NCBI RefSeq assembly: GCF_032884065.1
Contig: NC_088872.1
Coordinates: forward strand, 1,736,001 to 1,800,000
Origin: Artemia franciscana
Taxonomy: Eukaryota; Arthropoda; Branchiopoda; Anostraca; Artemiidae
Length of the DNA: 64,000 nt
Reading direction: 5' to 3'
Shown in pieces: positions 37,301-44,868 of this stretch; position 1 is the stretch's first letter, and the number at the start of each line of letters is the position of its first letter. A model generated the notes under the pieces. The model was not told the origin of the DNA and did not search any database. It saw only the letters and a program-made list of their open reading frames with translations. Made by a program: the position numbers and the translations under genes.

Positions 37301-38755
37301 ACGCTGGCCTACGCCATCACCATCCATAAATCCCAAGGACTGAGTCTACAGACTGCACTAGTTGACGCAGGTGATCGCTGTTTCGGACCAGGTATGATCT
37401 ATGTAGCTCTCTCTCGTGTCACCATGAGCGAAGGTCTACACCTCATCGATCTTGACAGAAGGAAAATTTGTGCAGACACAGAAGCTCTAGTCGAGTACAA
37501 TAGACTGCGACAAAAGTATCGTCCAGATCTGCCCCAGTTCGCAATACCAGAACCCTTCAAAGTTCCCACAGTTCCAGTGGCGAAACAGCAACCAGTTAAA
37601 CGAAAACCGAGTAGCAGCACCAGCATAGACGTACCGCCAAAGAAATCCAAACCTGATGCAGCCAAAGATAAGCCCAAGACTAACCCAACACCCCCACGGA
37701 AAGTGAAACCCACTACAAGTGAGGCGAAGAAAAAAGCGCCCACCAAGAGATTGAACGCGGAAACAGTTGAAACCTCATTTCCCACAAAGAAAACGCAGCA
37801 CGACACAGCTGTCAAACAAAACTATCGCAGTGGCATTGGCCCGGGTAGAAAAGGCCTGAAAAATACAGACGGCTCAGCGTGCTATGCGAACGCAACGATG
37901 CAAAGCCTTTTTGCCATGCACTACAAGCTGTTCGAAGTACTCTCAGTTATGCACGGACCTCTCGCCGAAGAACTCAAACGATTGGCACTCAGTTCGCTCG
38001 GAAAGAATGAAACTATGGACACCGTGCGTAGCCTCCTGCCGCCACAGCACAACTACACAGGCAGAGATCAGCAATCGCTATGCGAATTCTGGTTCCACCT
38101 ATTTGAACAACTCGACGCAGAACATCAAGCCAATGACATGAGCCCCCTTCGCTCCCTGTACCAGTTCAAGATTCATAGATTTTCTGTCTGCAGCACGTGC
38201 CACTGGTCCAAAACCGCATTGCACCCAGAAGGTACTCCAGACTGTCCATTTCCGATTCCAGGTGTTCTAAATCCCAACGAGCCTGCGATCAACGAAATTA
38301 TCGACAACAACGACATTTCTTTCAGTTCGGTTCTAATCCCAGAGCAGCCCGGCGAAACATGTCCCAACGGTCACGTCACCAAACTGAAAACAGTCTTCAC
38401 TCAAGCTCCTGAGTACTTGGCCCTCAATCTGGACAGACGAACACTCTGCCACAAGATTACGCGACGCGTCATTGACTTCGACCCGGAGCAAATTCTTTTA
38501 CATAGAACAGATGACGCTGACCTCAGACACGGCAACATCTACAACCTCGGCACAATGTCATCAATACGATACCGTGCAATTGCTGTTGTCATTCACTCAG
38601 GGTCCAGCTTTGGAAACCAGGGCCACTACTATGTATACCGCAGAACACTGGAAGGTGCATGGTGCAAATGTAACGACTCTGAAGTAAGAGTTGCCAAAAA
38701 CGCGTCAGAAATAGACTTTTCAGGTATGACATTCATGATACTTCAGAAACTGTGA
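31313..38755 (+). CDS. Helitron-like Rep-helicase with C-terminal USP (C19) protease domain
   Basis: A single open frame of 2480 codons from ATG 31313 (the frame is open to a TTG at 31289). Residues 1-250: basic and coiled-coil. About 310-360: Cys-rich (ICRVC, CSCLPPSC). About 420-460: acidic. About 640-850: zinc-like and DUF6570-like section (CTYCAGKM, LNRFELAMIKF). About 925-1320: Helitron HUH initiator, with FVTLSCAEW, EYQTRGAPHVHC (His1147, His1149) and YYVTDYMTK (Tyr1295, Tyr1299); these would nick and hold DNA ends in rolling-circle transposition. About 1590-2050: PIF1/RecD-like helicase, Walker A GFGGTGKS (1624-1631), Walker B IIDEISM (Asp1710, Glu1711), ITIHKSQGLSL and YVALSRV. About 2060-2170: Lys/Pro linker. 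About 2175-2480: USP-like fold with GLKNTDGSACYAN (Cys2190), CSTC and CPNGH (possible zinc finger), GHYYVY (His2438) and NDSEV (Asn2454/Asp2455). All key residues are intact, so the copy may be recent or active. Confidence 0.92.
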   Translation: MPSKARQLKQKMKRKYDEEKQEISEIRRKYYQENKDRIKEDVKSRFQTNEMAKERNQTKALKRHSKLYAASQDYRSRKNQVKLTQYNNHKDKFSQLFGDYYKRNRDILTAKLWVRKEMKNGTPTPLSRTKHGKNGNKAPPAAEATSISFSACYCPRTERQESAAFKKAVEHRMKNDAILSQRSRVKQKRHRQYYLGKARKVQKMQNDLKEMQQVLNMHYCNTEDSKEAIKLEFARANNVIEMATNSLAKRHALNAAKCEKFLDNLPEDEPPTLEDFTTAMGNLRQHSEYTEPYFYETAYTNYGTNICRVCNSFSDNVYTVIPIDEEGSARFFQQSETETPVRPKQKCSCLPPSCAPGRATPQQTKPSRIHDAWKQFPSPSSRLESQSSQVSQTRSLPDWNLPPSFRFQESQCSQTQDDDLSSEDENEKYIPPRKEKKNTKKDDNDDDEDVIPVTVRWECHEDLCKFNLDDIYACQHFFSRMEQTKTDQLPTNALIPFYLESLDACKNPLRRTDKLGHSPFCAIDTGCYSFLRPMRALKPHFPVLNRFVCDIYKAIVRCKIIVKLNMLKAKGTLKQLQKAVKKAITSLQERGKADESMFDPQHRILIDEESLKQAYGKNLEKVAANRDEYPSVACDCCEMLKMGKDLKTLRSYTNRKGFDDMLTSVLEKFQQDLPEEERELENDAGWVNDIKDNFKVCTYCAGKMTDSKENARCVFNNLQAKPTPDCIKVLNRFELAMIKFVMTCVTIVRLGQVTTFKRPRTELTDALKGRIVYLPIDVQANAEVLPENLLNVDSFVILVGGQPTYSKIVWTSVIDLRKVHEALLWLRENNRLYANIKAYTVQELEEILETRLAEKEKGIENPQPIPDESILKRLTDNAKSELLEHFSVQAIDSTVPKDFIEDFKNNKQSDVDEFQFKKIQGDAENIFDPDLDLKAFPHLFPDGSNGLQETARKFKMRNADYIKCRLLSRHPQFRLDKNYLFHNFQFQEVAHMCNSVNHMLRTVKPKQNIGDFMQRLQKRDGEMEGSLFSVQSKLRGSRQYFQALSTKVKSMIQQDGPPALFVTLSCAEWYSIEFIDYLRTINKHVPGAANMTPAELTAMDPVSVSNHFHKKWRAMFNELIDAKEKPIFGKLANHFWRIEYQTRGAPHVHCLLWIEGAPIIGKDPREKVLEYINSIATCEMPDKLKSPTLHKLVNDHQKHRCNTYCRRKYKRGRNWVTYCRFGFPPPKHDLTVLHDILNCLATGRDKKKPRRRIYDLRRDEHERYINDYHPALLLANLSNVDVQYIGHLGSKLPYYVTDYMTKAESAEVDAMWEEVNNAFTSLGQKAMSFLLKTVKNRQVGAVEAADRLLGTKLYSISRQFRFVDLSRHSELKRTLKKYQELEELAKNNPDSEDLYVAHWVADVYPNRPYDMEDMSLFELLAWYERERKGTDEKLLLRDGSFYLRRRKEKPYVIQHRRVNPVESDEKREEYYGMLLKLFKPWRKEEDICFDGKSNHETYCIESDNYPTMVEYHERSVAKVREEEEFERKVRERAKELEEKEKEAALEENMDDPQNAIQGAAIDRAADAMEDLVNANRRLLDANTKEQVAKEYLSLNVDQKRVVDKVTNAVKSLNKTAPLRMIVSGFGGTGKSVVIKVIRNILCHHFSKDKCPVIVMAPTGLAAYSIKGETIHRCFSLPVDQAGTSKYSELYTEQLLTLRAILQKTHLFIIDEISMVSALAFMYIHLRLTEVMSINAVMGNANMLVFGDFLQLRPVSANPPFKQLTRLEIKNRIGSMGTFDLWSHFEYDELTINMRQKTDTDYADLLANIRVGICTDNNHEQLQRRKIESNRRATNEEIADKYIELVALGKTPVILMPRNVDCRSINETLLAKTSDNISTFTAIDRLSTVLRDKRIEAEAAENVKSFENDSKRTAGSISHLKLALGARVMLQRNVNVEEGLVNGSMGYVKGFKMTAANIAVGIQVQFDGQDKIVEIERETVKFEALKEVYYTRRQFPLTLAYAITIHKSQGLSLQTALVDAGDRCFGPGMIYVALSRVTMSEGLHLIDLDRRKICADTEALVEYNRLRQKYRPDLPQFAIPEPFKVPTVPVAKQQPVKRKPSSSTSIDVPPKKSKPDAAKDKPKTNPTPPRKVKPTTSEAKKKAPTKRLNAETVETSFPTKKTQHDTAVKQNYRSGIGPGRKGLKNTDGSACYANATMQSLFAMHYKLFEVLSVMHGPLAEELKRLALSSLGKNETMDTVRSLLPPQHNYTGRDQQSLCEFWFHLFEQLDAEHQANDMSPLRSLYQFKIHRFSVCSTCHWSKTALHPEGTPDCPFPIPGVLNPNEPAINEIIDNNDISFSSVLIPEQPGETCPNGHVTKLKTVFTQAPEYLALNLDRRTLCHKITRRVIDFDPEQILLHRTDDADLRHGNIYNLGTMSSIRYRAIAVVIHSGSSFGNQGHYYVYRRTLEGAWCKCNDSEVRVAKNASEIDFSGMTFMILQKL

Positions 38756-39205
38756 ATCTGTCATTAACAGTACTTTAATTCTCGTTTCAGATTCCAGTTG
38801 CCATCAAATGTCACAAAACGTAAACAATCTGTTTCTCTAGAAACAACTGTCCACATCTGTTTTTTTAAAAACACCAAAACCGTCAGTGATCTGCCGCGGT
38901 TAGGCAGTGAGACTACCTTTTCTTCCCCGTAATCTGTTGTCTGTCATCGGTCAGAGCTTGCAAGCTTAAGAATCATAGTCAACCATGACACAGCACAGCA
39001 GTACCAAAAAATACACGAAAAAATACAGCAGTACCAAAAAATACCAAAAATACACGACTTTAAAATGCACTTGCAATATAAGTTTTTGATTGAATTTATG
39101 CAAGAAAATCTGATGATATTAAAAACAATATAGCTGAGGAGAGAATGCAAAATCCATATAAAAATCAACCCGTGTGTAGCAGTTTAATTTTGAAATAGAA
39201 TATAA
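38756..39205. other. 3' flank of the large ORF, no gene
   Basis: AT-rich. It contains a possible acceptor TTAATTCTCGTTTCAG (ending 38790) and a short tandem run of CAGCAGTACCAAAAAATAC (38992-39055). A donor-like CAG|GTATGA sits inside the end of the ORF at 38720-38728, so alternative splicing of the tail is conceivable. Confidence 0.4.
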
Positions 39206-39511
39206 CAATTCGAAATTTTAGCAGATCTCGACAACGATGAAATAATCGATGAAAGTGCCGAAGTTTCATCTGTTCCTAGTGTGACTATTGTGCAAAGTTC
39301 TGAACAAGTCGTTGTGAAACCTTTTATACAAAAACGACCTCAGCCATTCACTCGTCTTCAACGCCCAAGTTTGCCAAGAAGAATCAATGACTCACCTCTT
39401 CGTCAAAGACAGCACCAACCCACTCCAGATCCACTCCTAAGTGAAAGTGATTCTGACTATTATGATGAAAGTGATGATGAAGTTGTTGACAATTTTAAAA
39501 GAATAAGTTAG
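39206..39511 (+). other. Unrecognised ORF, possible 3' exon with acidic tail
   Basis: Open for about 100 codons and ending at TAG 39509-39511. An AG acceptor-like TTCGAAATTTTAG ends at 39221. The encoded sequence contains DLDNDEIIDESAEV, a Pro/Arg-rich middle (PFTRLQRPSLPRRIND) and SESDSDYYDESDDEVV. The composition looks protein-like but I know no family. It lies between the Helitron-USP ORF and the right direct repeat, so it could be a second product or an alternative C-terminal exon of that element. Confidence 0.4.
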
Positions 39512-39963
39512 AAAAAGTCAAGATTGTGAATGGACGTGTAAGATGCTTCGATGTGGGCAATTTCCCCCATTCTGGTAGCTGTAAGAAATTTATAAATTGT
39601 GCACGAGTTGACTGGAGCTGTAAGATACATGTCCAAAAGAACTGACTTTTGACCCTGTTGGGGACTTTGCAACTGGGGCAATCCTCAGCGATGTCCGAAA
39701 TAAGTGTGATATAAATGTGCTTTAAGTATATATTTTATAGCCTTTAAGTGCTCATTGCCAATTTTTAGGTGAATTTTCAAATGTTTTGAAGAAGTTTAAG
39801 TTTTTCTCGATTTAATGAAACGTGGAAATTTACTTATTTTATATAAATAGTTGCTAAATAAGATAAATAATATATAATTTACTATAATTACCTAAAGATG
39901 TTTCCTATATGAGAAGGCATTTTTAGAATAAATTCTTTTTTATAGGCTTTTGGACGTAGCGAT

Positions 39964-39972
39964 CAAAATAAA
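39964..39972 (+). terminator. Possible polyadenylation signal (AATAAA)
   Basis: CAAAATAAAAG lies at the end of the interval between the ORF and the right direct repeat; another AATAAA occurs near 39928. Candidate transcript end for the large ORF; no independent support. Confidence 0.3.
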
Positions 39973-39977
39973 AGTGT

Positions 39978-40212
39978 ATAATTTTGTTAACACCTGGACT
40001 GCTTATCATTTGAGAGATAACAGAATATTAGCTTCTTATGAGCAAAAGAAACATTTCGGTCATTCTATCTATTTTTTTTTTCTATTTTATACAATGATTT
40101 AAAAGCGGGGGGGTTGGGGGCGGCAGCCACCCAACTTCCTCTCCTAATTCCTCCACGAGGAGTACAGGAATTATTAAATTACATCCACCATGGATTGTAG
40201 AAAAACGTACAG
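39978..40212 (+). repeat. Right ~240-bp direct repeat flanking the Helitron-USP gene
   Basis: Matches 30311-30530 from TTTTGTTAACACCTGGACTG to CATGGATTGTAGAAAAACGTACAGAA. It differs by a longer G-rich insert (GGTTGGGGGCGGCAGCCACCC) and by loss of the perfect hairpin (CCTCCACGAGGAGTACAGG). Confidence 0.85.
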
Positions 40213-40214
40213 AA

Positions 40215-41004
40215 ATAATATGAAAAAAACTTCGTTTTCTTAAAGAGTTAAAGAGGCTGCGTCCCAAAGTCGAACCTTAAAACGTACAGGAATTAGAAAA
40301 GGCAGTTGGGGGGCTGCCGCCCCCCAAACCCCCCGCCTTTAAAGACTCTTTTGTACAGGTTTTTTTTTGTGGGGGGACTTCATTGTTACTAATTATTTTC
40401 TTAAAGAGTTAAAGAGGCTGCGTCCCAAAGTCGAACCTTAAAACGTACAGGAATTAGAAGAGGCAGTTGGGGGGCTGCCGCCCCCCAAACCCCCAGCTCT
40501 TAAAGACTCTTTTGTACAGGTTTTTTGTTTTTTTGCTAACCCCCCGCTCTTGGCTTGGGAAAGGCCCTCTTTTAATTAACAAAAAATTGAAATGAATGAA
40601 TAATGGAATAACTTCAAAAAATGTTAAACACAAGAGGACAGGAGAACCATTGCGCCGAAACTAGTAATTAGTAACAATGAAGTCCCCCCACAAAAAAAAC
40701 CTGTACAAAAGAGTCTTTAAAAGCTGGGGGTTTCGGGGGCGGCAGCCCCCCAACTGCCTCTTCTAATTCCTGTACGTTTTAAGGTTCGACTTTGGGACGC
40801 AGCCTCTTTAACTCTTTAAGAAAATAATTAGTAACAATGAAGTCCCCCCACAAAAAAAACCTGTACAAAAGAGTCTTTAAAAGCGGGGGGTTTGGGGTGC
40901 GGCAGCCCCCCAACTGCCTTTTCTAATTCCTGTACGTTTTAAGGTTCGACTTTGGGACGCAGCCTCTTTAACTCTTTAAGAAAACGAAGTTTTTTTCATA
41001 TTAT
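40215..41004. repeat. 790-bp palindrome made of tandem ~170-bp G/C-hairpin units
   Basis: The left end ATAATATGAAAAAAACTTCG and the right end CGAAGTTTTTTTCATATTAT are exact inverses; the centre lies near 40610. Each arm holds two units with TCTTAAAGAGTTAAAGAGG, GTCCCAAAGTCGAACC, ACGTACAGGAATTAGAA, a hairpin TTGGGGGGCTGCCGCCCCCC and AAAGACTCTTTTGTACAGG. Related single motifs occur in the direct repeats. The central ~130 bp is not symmetrical. Confidence 0.92.
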
Positions 41005-41505
41005 CTATATAAAAACGAGTTGTGTGTATGCATGTTTGTTTGTTTGTAAAAAGAGCGTTTGCATATGACGTCATTATTAGTGCATACGGCTTTGTATGTG
41101 CACAGGCAATGGGAAAGCCAAGAATGTTGTATATTCGCAATTTTTACGTAGTTTAACTCCTGCAGACGAAATGAATGCTTGCCTGAAAAATTCTAATTTA
41201 TGGGCACACGTAAAAATATTAAAATTAACTACAAATATGCGTGTCCGATTGCAAAACGATGATTCTGGTCAAACATTTTCAGATCAATTGCTGGCAATTG
41301 GAAACGGAAAGCTTCCAGTAGTGGGAAAGCCAAAAATGTTGTATATTCGCAATTTTTACGTAGTTTGAAACACATATATAAATCTATCTATATTCACAGG
41401 TGGGACACAGGGACACAACTACAATGGCGCGTAACTAATATGGCGCGTAACAACTTACGCGCACGGGGGGGCTTGGGGTGGCGCGAAGCGCCACCCCAAC
41501 AGCTA

Positions 41506-41506
<1 letters not shown>
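41004..41506 (+). mobile_element. Compact non-autonomous HelA Helitron (503 bp)
   Basis: 5' TC at 41004 (host A before it) with TCTATATAAAAACGAGTTG, and CTAG at 41503-41506 (host T after it) preceded by the hairpin GGGGTGGCGCGAAGCGCCACCCC. Inside are a TATGACGTCATTAT motif, a helicase remnant (LTTNMRVRLQNDD, GNGKLPV joined to GKPKMLYIRN) and the conserved 3' block. The internal deletion junction equals that of 14956-15288. The element is inserted precisely at the right end of the 790-bp palindrome. Confidence 0.88.
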
Positions 41507-42103
<597 letters not shown>

Positions 42104-43886
42104 TCTATATATATAAAAATAAGTTGTCTGTGTGTGGATCTGTGGATCTTTGGATCAGGTGACGTCATGTTTGTCCGCATATGACGTCTGAATTATTTCA
42201 CACTAATACAAAAGAAGAAAAAAACTAAAAAAGGTAAAAACTACAAAAAAAACTAAAAAGAAAAAAAAACAAAAAAAGCTAAAAAACTAAAAAAAACTAA
42301 AAAAAGGTAAAAATCTAATAACTAAAAAAAACTGAAAAAAATAAAAAAAGGCAAAAACTACAAAAAAAATAAAAACTAATAAAAAAACTAAAAAAGCTAA
42401 AAAACTAAAAAAACTAAAAAAAAACTAAAAAAAGGTAAAAAACTAAAAAAAACTAAAAACTAAAAAAGAAAAGAACTAAAAAAAAGGAAAAAACTGAAAA
42501 ATAAAAGAGAAAAAGAAAACTAAAAAAATATGAATAAATATATATAAAAATAAGTTGTTTGTGGGTTATGTCTGTCTGTCTGTCTGTCGAGTGACGTCGT
42601 GTTTGTCCGCATATGACGTCTGAATTATTTCACACTAATAGAAAAGAAGAAAAAAAACTAAAAAAGGTAAAAACTACAAAAAAAACTAAAAAGAAAAAAA
42701 ACTAAAAAAGCTAAAAAAACTAAAAAAAACTAAAAAAAAGGTAAAAAACTAAAAACTAAAAAAAACTGAAAAAACTAAAAAAAGGCAAAAACTAAAAAAA
42801 AACTAAAAACTAATAAAAAAACTAAAAAAGCTAAAAAACTAAAAAAACTAAAAAAACTAAAAAAAGGTAAAAAACAAAAAAAACTAAAAACTAAAAAAGA
42901 AAAAACTAAAAAAAAGGAAAAAACTGAAAAATAAGAGAAAAAGAAAACTAAAAAAATATTAATAAAGAAGAAAAAAACTAAAAAAGATAAAAACTACAAA
43001 AAAAACTAAAAAGAAAAAAAACTAAAAAAGCTAAAAAACTAAGAAAAACTAAAAAAAGGTAAAAATCTAATTACTTAAAAAAAAACTGAAAAAAATAAAA
43101 AAAGGCAAAAACTACAAAAAAAATAAAAACTAATAAATAAACTAAAAAAGCTAAAAAACTAAAAAAACTAAAAAAAACTAAAAAAAGGTAAAAAACTAAA
43201 AAAAAACTAAAAACTAAAAAAGAAAAAAACTAAAAAAAAGGAAAAAACTGAAAAATAAAAGAGAAAAAGAAAACTAAAAAAATATGAATAAATATATATA
43301 AAAATAAGTTGTTTGTGGGTTATGTCTGTCTGTCCGCATATGTCGTTGCGTGTTTGTCCGCATATGACGTCTGAATTATTTCACACTAATACAAAAGAAA
43401 AAAAAAAAACTAAAAAAGGTAAATGACGACCGGGACACAGGGACACAACTACAATGGGGACGCCGGGGGGCACAGGGGGATATAAATGACGACCGGGACA
43501 CCGGGACACAAGGAATATAAATGACGCCCGGGACACTCAAAGAGAAATCACAGACTGGAACACCGGGACACAAATGACGACCGGGACACAGGGAATATAA
43601 ATGACGACCGGGACACAGGGACATAACTACAAAGGGGACGCCGGGGTGCACAGGGGGATATATAAATGACGATGGCGACTCAGGGAATGGTCGATTAGCA
43701 ATCACCATCAACAAAGCTCAAGGGCAATCATTAGAATCATGAGGTATAGATCTGAATACGGATTGTTTTCCCATGGACCATTATATGTTGCATGTTCAAG
43801 AGTCGGTAAACCTGACAATCTATTTATATGCACAGACAATGGGACAGCAAAGAATGTTGTATATTCGCAAGTTTTACGTAGTTAAA

Positions 43887-43979
<93 letters not shown>

Positions 43980-44132
43980 ATATTCACAGGTGGGACATAG
44001 GGACACAACTACAATGGCGCGTAACTAATATGGTGCGTAACGACTTACGCGCGCGGGGGGGCTTGGGTGGGGGCGCGAAGCGCCCCCACCAACTAGGTGT
44101 TGGGGTGGCGTGAAGCGCCACCCCAACAGCTA

Positions 44133-44133
<1 letters not shown>
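42104..44133 (+). mobile_element. Non-autonomous HelA Helitron, plus strand, both ends
   Basis: 5' TC at 42104; TGACGTCA at 42161; A-rich tracts repeated three times, each with the ACAAAAGAAGAAAAAAACTAAAA start (42210, 42640, 42966); internal 5'-like motifs at 42540 and 43295; minisatellite 43425-43690; helicase C-terminal remnant 43690-43885; (TA)n 43888-43977; 3' hairpins; CTAG at 44130-44133. It is close to 11977-14092 but carries one more A-rich unit. Confidence 0.88.
43888..43977. repeat. (TA)n microsatellite
   Basis: Internal TA array of the Helitron 42104-44133, much shorter than the 320-bp equivalent at 13619. Confidence 0.95.
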
Positions 44134-44187
<54 letters not shown>

Positions 44188-44768
44188 TCTATCTCTATTC
44201 TCAGGTGGGACACAGGGACACAACTACAATGGCGCGTAACTAATATGGCGCGTAACAACTTACGCGTGCGGGGGGGCTTGGGGGGGCGTAAAGCGCCCCA
44301 CCAACTAGGTGTTGGGGTGGCGCTTGACACAAATCACGACCGGGACACGGAATATAAAAGACGACCGGGACACAGGGGCACAACTACAACGGGGACGCCG
44401 GGGGCACAGGCGGGATATATAAATGACGACCGGGACACAGGGATTGTTCGAATATAAATTGCAGACCGGGACACCGGGACACAAATGACGACCAAGACTC
44501 CGGGACACAGGGAATATAAATGACGACCGGGACACTCAAAGAGAAATTACAAACTGGGACACCGGGACAAAAATGACGACTGGGACACAGGGAATATAAA
44601 TGACGACCGGGACACAGGGACACATCATTAGAATAATGAGGTATAGATCTGAATACGGATTGTTTTTCCAATGGACAATTATATGTTGCATGTTCAAGAG
44701 TCAGTAAACCTGACAATCTATTTATATGCAAAGACAATGGGACAGCGAAGAATGTTGTATATTCGCAT
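44134..44768 (+). mobile_element. HelA Helitron fragments up to the assembly gap
   Basis: A short TA array (44134-44182), a conserved 3' block and first hairpin (44200-44325) that breaks off inside the second hairpin at GGTGGCGC/TTGACAC, then minisatellite (44330-44625) and a helicase C-terminal remnant (44628-44768) cut by the gap. Confidence 0.75.
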
Positions 44769-44868
44769 NNNNNNNNNNNNNNNNNNNNNNNNNNNNNNNN
44801 NNNNNNNNNNNNNNNNNNNNNNNNNNNNNNNNNNNNNNNNNNNNNNNNNNNNNNNNNNNNNNNNNNNN
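44769..44868. other. Assembly gap (100 N)
   Basis: Exactly 100 N, the usual placeholder for a gap of unknown size. The left side ends just where a (TA)n array would be expected, a likely cause of the break. Reading frames crossing it are meaningless. Confidence 1.

Noticed and set aside
31806..38367. Many antisense and alternate-frame ORFs within the Helitron-USP gene (for example 37399-37815 and 35612-36070 on the minus strand)
   Set aside because: They are shadows of a long GC-moderate coding frame, with no motifs and no independent signals.
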